A DNA stretch of 64,000 bases, taken from NCBI GenBank assembly GCA_027531445.1, contig JAPZRK010000051.1:1-64000 (forward strand), given 5' to 3'. Numbering within the stretch: the stretch's first letter is position 1; each line of letters begins with the position of its first letter. The notes beneath the pieces were generated by a model. It ran no database searches and was not told where the DNA came from. It was given only the letters and a program-made list of their open reading frames with translations. The position numbers and the translations under genes were made by a program. The DNA comes from Leptospira sp. Lineage in GTDB: Bacteria; Spirochaetota; Leptospiria; Leptospirales; Leptospiraceae. This document shows, in pieces, positions 54,101 to 63,022 of the stretch.

Positions 54101-55405
54101 GTGAGTTCCTCCTATTTTAAAATTATCGGCAAAAATCCTCTGCACGGCAGTGTTGTTCCGCAAGGAAACAAAAATGAGGCATTGCCTCTACTCGGCGCCC
54201 TTCTCCTTTGGGAAGAAGACGTCATATTAGAAAATCTTCCGCAAATTGCCGACGTTCTCAAACTTATGGAAGTTCTCAAACAAATCGGTGTTGAGATAAC
54301 TCCACTAGATACTCAAGGCACATATAGATTCCATAAAAAAAATGCGGTGAAATCCGATCTTCCCTATGAGCTTTGTTCCCAACTTCGCGGTGCCGTTACC
54401 CTTGCAGGACCGATTCTCGCACGAACAGGCAGGGTATTTCTGCCCAAACCTGGTGGAGATAAAATTGGTCGCAGGCGGATGGACACACATCTATTAGCCT
54501 TGGAGGCATTAGGTGCAAGGATCGAAGTTTTTCCTGACGGCTATGAAATCACCGCCGATCGACTCATTGGTAAGGACATTTTGCTCGACGAAGCATCTGT
54601 CACAGCTACGGAAAATGCGGTTATGGCGGCTGTATTTGCGGAAGGCATAACTACAATTCGACATGCCGCTTGTGAACCACATGTGCAAGGTCTGTGTCGT
54701 TTTCTAAATTTAGCTGGTGCAAAAATTTCAGGTATCGGCACGAACGTATTGCAGATCCAAGGTGTGACGAGTCTCTCTTCACCCGATGGTTGTTTGAAAT
54801 ACCGTATTGGCTCCGACTACCTTGAAATTGGCTCTTTTATCAGTCTGGCGGCGGTTACAGGTGGAGAAATTCTCATTAGAGACGTCAATTTGGAAGATAT
54901 CCGGATGATTCGGATGGTCTATTCCCGTCTTGGAATCGAAGTCCGCCCAGTAGAAGGTGGAATCCTGGTTCCTTCGGATCAAAAGATGGAAATTATACCG
55001 GACTATCATGGTGCAACTCCCAAAATTGATGATGCCCCATGGCCCGGATTTCCCGCCGATATGACATCCGTTGCGCTTGTGACTGCTACACAGTGCCGTG
55101 GAACCGTGCTCATCCACGAAAAACTTTTTGAATCTCGACTCTTTTTTGTAGATAACATCATTGCCATGGGTGCTCAAATCATCCTTTGTGACCCGCATAG
55201 AGCTGTCGTGATTGGTCCATCCAGGCTCTATGGCCAACGTGTGGCAAGTCCGGACATCCGAGCAGGTATGGCGATGATCATTGCCGCACTTTGTGCAGAA
55301 GGTACAAGCGAAATCCACAACATTGTCCAAATCGATCGAGGTTTTGAGTCCATTGACACCCGCCTCAGATCATTGGGCGCCCAAATCGAAAGAATCGCAG
55401 AATAA
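54101..55405 (+). CDS. murA: UDP-N-acetylglucosamine 1-carboxyvinyltransferase, Cys-to-Asp variant
   Basis: 434 residues. It transfers enolpyruvate from PEP to UDP-GlcNAc, the first committed step of peptidoglycan synthesis. Lys24-Asn25 (GNKNEALPLL) match the PEP-site Lys-Asn. GFPADM carries the catalytic Asp, and IVQIDRGFESIDTRLRSLGA is the C-terminal signature. In the mobile loop the usual catalytic Cys is Asp120 (PGGDKIGRR). The same change in other bacteria gives fosfomycin insensitivity while keeping activity. The GTG start at 54101 is fixed by GGAGG five bases upstream. It is followed by a strong hairpin terminator. Confidence 0.95.
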   Translation: MSSSYFKIIGKNPLHGSVVPQGNKNEALPLLGALLLWEEDVILENLPQIADVLKLMEVLKQIGVEITPLDTQGTYRFHKKNAVKSDLPYELCSQLRGAVTLAGPILARTGRVFLPKPGGDKIGRRRMDTHLLALEALGARIEVFPDGYEITADRLIGKDILLDEASVTATENAVMAAVFAEGITTIRHAACEPHVQGLCRFLNLAGAKISGIGTNVLQIQGVTSLSSPDGCLKYRIGSDYLEIGSFISLAAVTGGEILIRDVNLEDIRMIRMVYSRLGIEVRPVEGGILVPSDQKMEIIPDYHGATPKIDDAPWPGFPADMTSVALVTATQCRGTVLIHEKLFESRLFFVDNIIAMGAQIILCDPHRAVVIGPSRLYGQRVASPDIRAGMAMIIAALCAEGTSEIHNIVQIDRGFESIDTRLRSLGAQIERIAE

Positions 55406-55450
55406 AAAAAAAGCTCGCCGAACTTTCGATTCCCCTTACCAAAAAAATCT

Positions 55451-55505
55451 ACCTTCGGAAAAATACCTAACAAAAGTTATTCCTTTTTCCGAAGGTCATT
55501 TTTTC
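55451..55505 (+). terminator. intrinsic terminator after murA
   Basis: A perfect 13-bp inverted repeat: ACCTTCGGAAAAA at 55451-55463 and its complement at 55484-55496, with a 20-base loop, followed by CATTTTTTCC. It lies 45 bases after the murA stop and should end that transcript. The left arm plus loop also resembles part of the next gene's coding sequence (see findings). Confidence 0.75.
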
Positions 55506-55595
55506 CAAACTTAAGTCGATATTATCATAGGAATCTATTTTGCACGGATTTAACACAATTCTCTCGTTATCGCAACGTATTTTAGGAGTTAGCAT

Positions 55596-56264
55596 ATGAA
55601 ACGTAAGGATCTTTTTAAAGATGGAGTCCGCTCTGTTTTCAAATTCGCTTTCGAGAAGACCGACGATGTGACATCCAAACTCAAGGAAGCATGGCTGGAG
55701 GAGAAAAATCCACCTTCGGAAAAATTTCTAACGCCTGTTACAAAAATTTCCGAACCCAAAAAAAAGCAAAAAAAGAAATCAAAACTCTTTCGTACTCTTT
55801 CGTTGCCTCCTGGTGCCACCGATCATTTTTTTGAGTTATGTACTGGATGCAAAGAGTGTGTTTTTTCCTGTCCATACTCCGTATTATTCCCTGTTATATC
55901 AGAGACCTCTGGAAAAAATTTTCCTTTTTTTGATCCAAATGCAAAAGCGTGTCATTTATGTACAGATTGGCCATGTATCAATGCTTGTCCTGAAGGTGCT
56001 TTGTTACCTTATGAAGAAGACGAGACTCCAAAATTTGGAAAAGCAAAAGGCATCGGTGAACATTGCATTAACGGAAAGACAAAAGAAAAAACGTGTGACG
56101 CTTGTGCTGCCGTTTGCACAATTGAAAAAACAGTGAATTTCCGAGCAAATTTGCCTGTTTTTTCAAGTTCTACATGCACTGGATGCGGGATGTGCGTCGA
56201 AGTATGCCCCACATATCCAAAGGCGATTCAAATTAATACCCTTGGGAACATTCAAATCCCATGA
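55596..56264 (+). CDS. 4Fe-4S polyferredoxin (NapF/MauM-like)
   Basis: 222 residues. A basic N-terminal 65 residues (KKKQKKKSK) are followed by a domain with four cysteine clusters: CTGCKECVFSCP, CHLCTDWPCINACP, CINGKTKEKTCDACAAVC and CTGCGMCVEVCP. This layout fits electron-transfer ferredoxins with three or four [4Fe-4S] centres, as in NapF, NapG or MauM relatives. No Tat signal is present, so it is cytoplasmic. AGGAG lies seven bases before ATG 55596. No nitrate or methylamine genes are nearby, so the redox partner is unknown. Confidence 0.88.
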   Translation: MKRKDLFKDGVRSVFKFAFEKTDDVTSKLKEAWLEEKNPPSEKFLTPVTKISEPKKKQKKKSKLFRTLSLPPGATDHFFELCTGCKECVFSCPYSVLFPVISETSGKNFPFFDPNAKACHLCTDWPCINACPEGALLPYEEDETPKFGKAKGIGEHCINGKTKEKTCDACAAVCTIEKTVNFRANLPVFSSSTCTGCGMCVEVCPTYPKAIQINTLGNIQIP

Positions 56265-56387
56265 TATTCCACCTACAAACGCCTATTTGATGTTTTTTGC
56301 TCAATTTTAAATTATCAGATGTAGACATCGCCTAAATGTTTTTTTTAACACCTAGCGTCAAAAAACTGTTAATTGAGAAAAAAAATG

Positions 56388-56417
56388 TTGAAATTTTTTC
56401 AAGCTAACCGTTACACT
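56388..56417 (+). promoter_or_regulatory. sigma70-type promoter for the small zinc-ribbon-like gene
   Basis: TTGAAA at 56388-56393 and TACACT at 56412-56417 are separated by 18 bases. Transcription would start near 56424, giving a leader of about 60 bases before ATG 56485. The surrounding sequence is very AT-rich, which supports promoter activity but also raises the chance of a random match. Confidence 0.55.
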
Positions 56418-56424
56418 ATGTAAA

Positions 56425-56442
56425 GAAACTAAATTTAGTTTC
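56425..56442. promoter_or_regulatory. perfect 18-bp palindrome (operator or leader hairpin)
   Basis: GAAACTAAATTTAGTTTC reads identically on both strands. It begins about where transcription from the promoter at 56388-56417 should start, the classic place for a repressor operator. In the RNA it could form a short hairpin at the 5' end. No regulator gene lies nearby. Confidence 0.6.
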
Positions 56443-56484
56443 GTCAAAAAATATAAATTAGATTTTTAAAAGGAAAAGAAAGCT

Positions 56485-56799
56485 ATGGAACCACTAAAAG
56501 TAGGCCCAGGACAAATTGATAAAATTGCGGATGATCTCAAAAAAGATCCAGAGAAGTCGATCGGAAATTACCTTTTCAAAGGTTTCCGTATTCAGATTTC
56601 TAAATACAAAGCGTCTGGTGCAGAAAGAGTTCAACAACTTTACAAAAGAAGAAGAGCTAACGGTCTTTGCATCGTTTGCGGAACAAAGGTTACTCGTAAG
56701 AACCCACTAACAGGAAAACTTTACAGACTTTGTGACGAGCATCGTGCACAAATCGATCAAAAGAACAAAGAAAAAGCAAAAGCTAAAAAAGGAAAATAA
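56485..56799 (+). CDS. small basic zinc-ribbon-like protein of unknown function
   Basis: 104 residues, strongly basic (KRRRANG, KNKEKAKAKKGK). A CxxC (LCIVCGT) and a CxxH (LCDEHR) spaced about 25 residues apart resemble a zinc ribbon. The N-terminal half is helical. Nucleic-acid or ribosome binding is plausible but is inference. The gene is a single-gene unit with its own promoter-like hexamers, an 18-bp palindrome, a purine-rich ribosome-binding region (AAGGAAAAGAAAG) and a perfect terminator. That design suggests high, regulated expression. Confidence 0.85.
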   Translation: MEPLKVGPGQIDKIADDLKKDPEKSIGNYLFKGFRIQISKYKASGAERVQQLYKRRRANGLCIVCGTKVTRKNPLTGKLYRLCDEHRAQIDQKNKEKAKAKKGK

Positions 56800-56825
56800 A
56801 CCTACTTTTGTAGATCTTTGTCTGA

Positions 56826-56850
56826 GGGGATTGCAAAATCCCCTTTTTTT
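56826..56850 (+). terminator. intrinsic terminator after the zinc-ribbon-like gene
   Basis: GGGGATT (56826-56832), loop GCAA, AATCCCC (56837-56843), then seven T residues. A textbook rho-independent terminator 27 bases after the stop codon. Confidence 0.92.
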
Positions 56851-56910
56851 ATCTTCTTTTGCCCTCTCTTTTGGTTTACAATTCACCATTTTTCGGGTGA
56901 TCATTGACCT

Positions 56911-57753
56911 ATGAAGACTCTACCCATCTTACTTGTTTCGACCCTTGCCCTCACGCTTACTTGCTCACAGATGATTTGGAGGGAAGCATACCTTCAAAAA
57001 GAAGTCTCTACAAGTTCAGACCGCGCGGCTGTTACAGTGCAGGTGCGTTACCAAGAAAAAGATTCATGGAACCCCTTGAACGGAACCACTGACAAAAAGA
57101 ACTACACCTCGAAGATTGAGCTCCTCGAATTGGACGGCAAGACAGTAAAGATCAAAAAGACATGGGAGATTCCATCCTGGACTCTTGCTGAATCCGTTTT
57201 TTTCCACCCGGAAAGCCACTCACTCATCCTCCTACATGGGAAAAATGATGAATACGGATCCTTCCATCAAAAACTTTCTGTATACCCAGAAGCGGGAAAT
57301 TCCTTTTCTTACCCTGCTACGCCAGAAAATCTCGTGATTTTTCAGATAAGTCCATCTCCCAATGGCAAGCAGATTGCAATGATCACTGCCATTTCCGATG
57401 AAAATTGGGAATTTTCGGAGTTTGAACTTCGGATCCTGGATCCAGCGACGACGCTTGCCAAAAGTTATCCACTTAGCTTTTGGACAGCACTTCCCCTTTA
57501 TGGAATGAGATGGTCATCTGATAGCAGTGTGTTATTTGTGAGAACTCCAGACCGAATTCTAACGGTAGCGGATGGCAATCTGGGTCAATCCAAGTATTTC
57601 CCAGATTGTTTTTCGCCAAGCACGAGTTACGGGAAAAATGCATTCACAGATAGCTTTATCGAAAGCGAATCGCCGCTCAGCATCCGACTTGGCTCAAAAA
57701 AAGCGGATCCAAAAATGATCGGCTCCATTGATCAGATTCGACCCTGCCCATAA
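56911..57753 (+). CDS. lipoprotein with WD40-like/beta-propeller segments
   Basis: 280 residues. The signal peptide ends at lipobox LTLTC. The mature part has repeated strand patterns with S-P-N/D-G-K turns (ISPSPNGKQIAMITAI, MRWSSDSSVLFVRT), as in TolB-like propeller proteins. Too few repeats are visible for a full propeller, so the fold is uncertain. The gene stands between two terminators and is probably transcribed alone. No motif suggests an enzyme. Confidence 0.75.
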   Translation: MKTLPILLVSTLALTLTCSQMIWREAYLQKEVSTSSDRAAVTVQVRYQEKDSWNPLNGTTDKKNYTSKIELLELDGKTVKIKKTWEIPSWTLAESVFFHPESHSLILLHGKNDEYGSFHQKLSVYPEAGNSFSYPATPENLVIFQISPSPNGKQIAMITAISDENWEFSEFELRILDPATTLAKSYPLSFWTALPLYGMRWSSDSSVLFVRTPDRILTVADGNLGQSKYFPDCFSPSTSYGKNAFTDSFIESESPLSIRLGSKKADPKMIGSIDQIRPCP

Positions 57754-57786
57754 ACAAAAAATGTAACATCACTTCGATAAAACCGA

Positions 57787-57808
57787 AACCCCTCTTTAGC
57801 GAGGGGTT
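57787..57808. terminator. hairpin downstream of the propeller lipoprotein gene
   Basis: AACCCCTC (57787-57794) and GAGGGGTT (57801-57808) form a perfect eight-bp stem with loop TTTAGC, 33 bases after the stop. The following plus-strand sequence is only moderately T-rich, so termination efficiency is uncertain. Confidence 0.7.
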
Positions 57809-57863
57809 CAAATCGCTTGATTTTATTATGTCTCATTAAATGATTAACCATTAGCCCCTAGCC

Positions 57864-59228
57864 ATGATCGAAAAAAAATTTACCGAACACATTGATGCCA
57901 TTTCGAAGTACCTAAATGTCGTCGAAAAAATAGAACCTATCCGCAAAAGCGGGGTGGTTGTTTCGGTAGTGGGCAATGTCATCTATTCCCAAGGTCCCCC
58001 CGACTCCAAGGTTGGCGAAATATTGGAGGTGGAACGAGGGAGTGATAAGGGTTACCTAGCATGTGTTTTGGTCGGATTCAAGGATCACTTATACACCTTG
58101 ATGCCGCTAGGTGACACACAAGAAATTTTCCCACATAGTTTTGTTTTTTCCTCAGGCCGTAAGATCACTCTCAATGCAGGTGATGAATTATTGGGGAGAG
58201 TCTTAAATGGCCTCGGCAAACCCATCGATAACAAAGGATTGTTGATCACAAAAGAAGAACGAGGTGCTGAACCTAAATTTTTAAATCCTTTAGATCGCCC
58301 TCCAATTACAGAAATTTTGGAAACAGGTGTCCGAGCTATCGATGGAATGTTGACTGTAGGTCGAGGCCAACGAATTGGAATCTTTTCTGGATCAGGAGTT
58401 GGAAAATCAAGTTTACTAGGAATGATCGCTCGTTATACGAGTGCCGACGTGAATGTGGTTGCGCTCATAGGAGAGAGAGGTCGCGAAGTAAATGAATTTT
58501 TACATGTGGAACTCGGCAAAGAAGCTCTCGCAAAATCAGTAGTTTTTGTTTCTACATCAGACTCTTCAAAAATGGAACAAGTAAGTTGTGCTCAACTTGC
58601 CTGTTCTGCCGCTGAGTATTTTCGAGATAAGGGCAAGTCCGTCAATTTATATATGGACTCACTCACTCGATATGCAGAAGCACTACGAGAACTCTCTATA
58701 GGTGAACCGGTTGTAACGAAGGGATATGCTTCTAGTGTGTTTACTAAAATGGCAAAACTAGTGGAACGAGCGGGAACTTCACATAACGGAGGTTCGATAA
58801 CTGGATTTTATACCGTTTTGACAGATGCTGAAGATGATATGGATGATATTGTTGCTGATAAGGTAAGAGGGTTTATCGACGGTCATATCGTCCTTACACG
58901 AAAACTTGCCGAAAGAAGTCATTACCCAGCCATTGATGTTCCTGGTTCCTTGTCGAGGTTGATGCAAAAAATAGTCAATGAAGACCATTATATGCATGCA
59001 TCGTTGATTCGCGAATTGATATCTAAATACAAAAGTTCAGAAGATATAATCCTACTCAATGCGTATGCGAGAGGTGCAGATCCCAAAATAGACATGGCAA
59101 TTGATAAAAAAGAGGCAATTGATGACTATCTCATACAACGAATCGAGCAAAAATCGACATACAAAGAATCAATCTCAAAACTAGCTCAAATCATCAGCAC
59201 AAAAACGAGAGCAGAAGAGGACTTCTAA
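57864..59228 (+). CDS. fliI: flagellum-specific ATPase FliI
   Basis: 454 residues, normal for FliI. It powers the flagellar type III export gate. Walker A is GSGVGKSS (Lys181), the following FliI/F1-beta motif is ALIGERGREVNEF, and SLTRYAEALRE and PGSLSRLMQ are family hallmarks. The start is ATG 57864 with a weak ribosome-binding site, after a hairpin that separates it from the gene before. The stop overlaps the large sensor-kinase gene on the other strand by four bases. fliJ lies 3.2 kb further on. Confidence 0.97.
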   Translation: MIEKKFTEHIDAISKYLNVVEKIEPIRKSGVVVSVVGNVIYSQGPPDSKVGEILEVERGSDKGYLACVLVGFKDHLYTLMPLGDTQEIFPHSFVFSSGRKITLNAGDELLGRVLNGLGKPIDNKGLLITKEERGAEPKFLNPLDRPPITEILETGVRAIDGMLTVGRGQRIGIFSGSGVGKSSLLGMIARYTSADVNVVALIGERGREVNEFLHVELGKEALAKSVVFVSTSDSSKMEQVSCAQLACSAAEYFRDKGKSVNLYMDSLTRYAEALRELSIGEPVVTKGYASSVFTKMAKLVERAGTSHNGGSITGFYTVLTDAEDDMDDIVADKVRGFIDGHIVLTRKLAERSHYPAIDVPGSLSRLMQKIVNEDHYMHASLIRELISKYKSSEDIILLNAYARGADPKIDMAIDKKEAIDDYLIQRIEQKSTYKESISKLAQIISTKTRAEEDF

Positions 59229-62200
59229 TCCACCTCTAATATGACCAAAGTCACATCATCGTCAGGTGATTTTTTACCTGTAAATAATTTGATTTCTGAA
59301 AGTAGTATATCCTTTGTATTTGCTAAACTACTTTGGTATGAATTTTTAAGCATAGAGATCCATTTCTCTTCACCTAACATCTCTTTAGACTGATTTGTCG
59401 CTTCCGTAATCCCATCTGTATACATTACGATTCGATCACCGGATTTAATCTTGTTTGTTTCAACTTTGATATCTAGTTCTGGAATCCAACCAATCAGTTT
59501 ACCAGGGGGCAGACTAAGTTTTGGTTCCGACTCATTTTTTGTAAAATGAACGAGTGGCAAGTGTCCACATCTAGCATGGGAATACTCCATACTATCCAGA
59601 TTGATATAAAGATAACTTGCAGTTAAAAATGCACCTTTCGTCTTACCTAGTAAACTTGCCGGGTCTTTCGCATAACGAATTTGAGTTGAAAATGCGATTT
59701 TTAACATTGCCGATACGAGCGCCGCTGGAATCCCATGACCTGAAACGTCGGCAATGATCACTGCCAATTCAGTAGGCGATATCACATAAAAATCGAAAAA
59801 ATCACCTCCGACGCTATCCATCGGCTCGTAATAAAAGACTGATTGAATGCCTTTCATTTTCGGTGTTGATTCTGGTACAATGGAACTTTGTAATTTTCTT
59901 GCCACACTCAATTCATTTTGAAATGCAATGTATTTATTCTGCTCTGCTACTGCACGTCTCAAAGTGATTAGATTTTTTGCTCTGGAAATCAATTCACGCT
60001 TATCAAATGGTTTCGCAAGGTAATCATTCCCTCCTGCTTCCAGCGCCGATACAATATCCGTGATCTGATTTTTTGCAGTGAGAAACAATATCGGTAACTC
60101 ATAAAGTGAAAAGGATTCTCTAACAACCGAACATACATCATAGCCACTCATACCTGGCATCATAATATCTAACAGCATGAGTTCGAAAGGACCAAAATCA
60201 CGAATTTGTTTGATTGCCTCTCCTCCGTTTGATGCTTCTACAACTTCATATCCTAACAAAGTTAGTTGGTTTTTTAAAACTTGTCTATTGATTGGCTCAT
60301 CATCGACAATTAAAATACGTATTTGATCTCCCTTCTCCATTTCGATATCTTCATCTTCAATCGGTCGAAGATTTTCTTTATTATATGAATCCAACCAGAG
60401 ATTTTTGATGGGAGAGGCAATTTCTGTTGTGAGATCGGTTTCCTTAGCAAAAGGTAATGTAAAATAGAAAACGGAACCTGTTCCGAGGCTTGACTCAACC
60501 CAAATCTGTCCTCCATGAAGTTCGACAAGACGCTTTGAAATGGCGAGCCCCAATCCTGTTCCACCAAATCTACGTGTTGTGGAAGCATCTACTTGCTCAA
60601 ATGACTGGAAAATTAATTCAAACTTATCTGAGGGAATTCCAACACCGGTATCTGAAATGGAAAACTTTGCCAATTTACCGACAATCTCGGCTCCGATTTC
60701 AATTTTTCCCTGATCGGTAAACTTAATGGCATTGCCGATTAGATTAAACAAAATTTGCTGTAAACGTGATTCATCACCTAGCACAGCTGGGAAATCCATT
60801 GGAACATTGTTTCTTACTTTTAAATTTTTGATATGATACAGAGGTCTGGTGATGACAAGAACCATTTCGGCTATTTGTTGGAGATCAATCGCCTTCAACT
60901 CTAAATTTAAATCGCGATTTTTCATCTTAGAAAAATCTAAAATATCATCAACAAGGGAACTAAGTCGCTTTCCTGAACTAATGATCATTCCTATATTCTG
61001 ACGCTGTTCTCCGTTTAACTCACCGCCAATTCCATCAAACATTGATTCTGCGATTCCAATAATTCCATTCAATGGAGTTTTTAGTTCATGCGAGGTATTT
61101 GCGAGAAATTCATCTTTCAATTTGTCCAATGCCAATAGTCTAGTTGAAAGTGATTCCACATCTGCGAAGGCACGACTAAACTTTCTGGACAGTGTAAGTG
61201 ATTGAATGAGGATAAAGAGGAAAATTCCAATAGGCACTGCGTCTATAGAAAATAAAATCTGATACGCATTTAAAACATCAATGATTGAAGCGATTGCCAT
61301 AGCGAGAAGTCCCAAACAAAATAATAAACTTCCTTCTTGCCTATCCCAAACTGCTCTGAATACTCCTTGGAGAATGATGATGATGTCAAAAAGCAAAACT
61401 ACATTGAAGTAAGCATTCGTTGATGTAAAAGTATATGTGTCTGCAAAAATAAGTAATAACAAAAACAAAAATATAGGTACGGCCAAAGTCCAGTGCATCC
61501 ATTTTGAATAGTAAGTAGGATAAAACTCTCTAAAAAAAGCAAAGAACAAGTAAGGAGAAAGGTAGAAGGTAAGATATTCCAAACGAAGACAAAAATCCCA
61601 TCCTAATATGTGTTCAAATTCATTAACTAAAAATCGTTCCCCTGTTACCAAAGTTCTTAAGCTTAGCATCATTGCCGCAAGCCCGAAAAGCAGATTCCCT
61701 CGATCCACTCTCCTCCAATAGTACAATCCAAAGTGATATAGAGCGATGATAAATACCGATCCAGCAAGAAATAAGGAAGAGGCAATATCTCTCTGGTTTA
61801 CCTTCGATATTTTTTCCCATTCTCCAAATAACGGAGGTTCCCACATGCCACCTTTGTAATGATGAAAATTAGAGATTTGAATGATCAGATCATTTTCACC
61901 GGCCTCCCATGTGAGCGGTACTAGGTGGAATTGATACGATGGGATGGATTCGGCCTTTGTTTTGCCAACTTCTCCCGTTTGAGATACCAACTTGCCATTC
62001 CAAAAGATCCGGCTTGCTGTTGCCATATCTGGTATCTTCAAACCGAATATTTTTGATTTGTCTGGGTTGTTTGGTGCGGGAATCCGAAGGGTGTATGTTC
62101 CATACCCGTTACCCGTTCCCAGAATTTTATTCCAAGTTCCGGGTACAGAAAGTGGGACGGCTCCTTTTCCTACGCTTTCGCCTGGAAAAAGGAGCTGGTT

Positions 62201-62335
62201 GGGATAAAAATTCCACTCTCCTTCTAAAAAAACAGGGTTTCCTTCGTGCTTTGCAATTAGATCGAGAGGAGAGGAAAAAAGAGGAGAAATGACAGCCAGT
62301 AAAATGAGACCAACTGTGATAAAATGTGCACCCAA
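59225..62335 (-). CDS. 7TMR-DISM hybrid kinase-receiver-PP2C phosphatase fusion
   Basis: 1036 residues in five parts. A signal peptide and an extracytoplasmic sensor domain occupy about 25-170. Seven membrane spans run at about 185-385. HisKA has His416 in NTSHELKTPLNG and the HATPase is intact (NLIGNAIKFT, DTGVGI, GTGLGLAI). The receiver carries Asp723 (LLDIMMPG), and the RsbU/SpoIIE-type PP2C follows (about 830-1036: GGDFFDF, DVSGHG, TDGITEA and a final PDDDVTLV). All catalytic residues are present. The TTG start at 62335 is used, as no ATG precedes the signal peptide. The gene lies between fliI and fliJ on the opposite strand. Output through anti-sigma antagonists is inferred from the family. 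Confidence 0.92.
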   Translation of the reverse strand: MGAHFITVGLILLAVISPLFSSPLDLIAKHEGNPVFLEGEWNFYPNQLLFPGESVGKGAVPLSVPGTWNKILGTGNGYGTYTLRIPAPNNPDKSKIFGLKIPDMATASRIFWNGKLVSQTGEVGKTKAESIPSYQFHLVPLTWEAGENDLIIQISNFHHYKGGMWEPPLFGEWEKISKVNQRDIASSLFLAGSVFIIALYHFGLYYWRRVDRGNLLFGLAAMMLSLRTLVTGERFLVNEFEHILGWDFCLRLEYLTFYLSPYLFFAFFREFYPTYYSKWMHWTLAVPIFLFLLLLIFADTYTFTSTNAYFNVVLLFDIIIILQGVFRAVWDRQEGSLLFCLGLLAMAIASIIDVLNAYQILFSIDAVPIGIFLFILIQSLTLSRKFSRAFADVESLSTRLLALDKLKDEFLANTSHELKTPLNGIIGIAESMFDGIGGELNGEQRQNIGMIISSGKRLSSLVDDILDFSKMKNRDLNLELKAIDLQQIAEMVLVITRPLYHIKNLKVRNNVPMDFPAVLGDESRLQQILFNLIGNAIKFTDQGKIEIGAEIVGKLAKFSISDTGVGIPSDKFELIFQSFEQVDASTTRRFGGTGLGLAISKRLVELHGGQIWVESSLGTGSVFYFTLPFAKETDLTTEIASPIKNLWLDSYNKENLRPIEDEDIEMEKGDQIRILIVDDEPINRQVLKNQLTLLGYEVVEASNGGEAIKQIRDFGPFELMLLDIMMPGMSGYDVCSVVRESFSLYELPILFLTAKNQITDIVSALEAGGNDYLAKPFDKRELISRAKNLITLRRAVAEQNKYIAFQNELSVARKLQSSIVPESTPKMKGIQSVFYYEPMDSVGGDFFDFYVISPTELAVIIADVSGHGIPAALVSAMLKIAFSTQIRYAKDPASLLGKTKGAFLTASYLYINLDSMEYSHARCGHLPLVHFTKNESEPKLSLPPGKLIGWIPELDIKVETNKIKSGDRIVMYTDGITEATNQSKEMLGEEKWISMLKNSYQSSLANTKDILLSEIKLFTGKKSPDDDVTLVILEVD

Positions 62336-62419
62336 TGTAAGATGTTCTTCTCACATTTTTTTTAAAGAACAAGTAAAAAAGAGTACAAAAAATAAGGAAA
62401 ACCAAGGAAATAGGCAGGT

Positions 62420-63019
62420 GTGAAACGCTTTCGTTTTAGTTTGGAAACGGTGATGAAATTGAGAGAACTCCGAGAGGAAGAAGAACTCAAAAAATTATCC
62501 ATTGTTGTTTCTGAATTGAATGCCATCTTCGCAGAACAAGAGTACAATCGAAAAGAAATTCAAAATGCATACAAAGAAATCGAATCAAGTGTTAGCGTTG
62601 GACGAAGTTTAAATGATTATCTTTCGATTGAGCGTTATATCCAGGGTTTATCAAAACTAAATGAAGAGCTAGACATACGGATTATTGAAAAAAACAAACA
62701 AGTTGATTTGGTGCGTCAGGGTGTACTCATTGCAAGGAAAGATAAAAAAGTTTTAGAGATTCTCAAAGAGAATCGACTAAATGAGTGGAAAAAAAAGAGA
62801 AACCGCTTAGAAAGAAGGGAAATCGAAGAATATAACGAACATCTTGTGGCTCAAACAAAATTTTTGGAATCTATGCCAACTACAAATAAAAAGAATGATA
62901 AAAAAATTCCAAAGACATTCAAAATACTAAACAGAGAAGATGGCGGAGACGAACTTATGGGAGACTTTAAAAATCTTAGAGATTTTTATGAAAAATTTTA
63001 TATGGGACAAGGTAGATAA
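62420..63019 (+). CDS. fliJ: flagellar export chaperone-like protein FliJ
   Basis: 199 residues, mainly a long coiled coil. The N-terminal RFRFSLETVMKLRELREEEE is the FliJ signature, and the internal basic helices and NEWKKKRNRLERREIEEYNEH fit the family. FliJ interacts with FliI and the export gate, and it helps couple ATP hydrolysis to secretion. The GTG start at 62420 fits the conserved N-terminus. The next flagellar gene starts three bases after its stop. The stretch after about residue 150 is longer than in enterobacterial FliJ (about 147 residues). Confidence 0.9.
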   Translation: MKRFRFSLETVMKLRELREEEELKKLSIVVSELNAIFAEQEYNRKEIQNAYKEIESSVSVGRSLNDYLSIERYIQGLSKLNEELDIRIIEKNKQVDLVRQGVLIARKDKKVLEILKENRLNEWKKKRNRLERREIEEYNEHLVAQTKFLESMPTTNKKNDKKIPKTFKILNREDGGDELMGDFKNLRDFYEKFYMGQGR

Positions 63020-63022
63020 TCT

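Noticed and set aside
54779..55330. 183-residue frame antisense to murA
   Set aside because: Entirely inside murA, and no motif, start site or signal supports it.
55281..55514. 77-residue frame at the end of murA reaching into the terminator
   Set aside because: The first part is a murA shadow. Only the tail near 55451 resembles the ferredoxin N-terminus, and that is reported as a near-repeat instead of a gene.
61939..62292. 117-residue frame antisense to the fusion kinase
   Set aside because: Inside the sensor domain of a well-supported gene, with no independent support.
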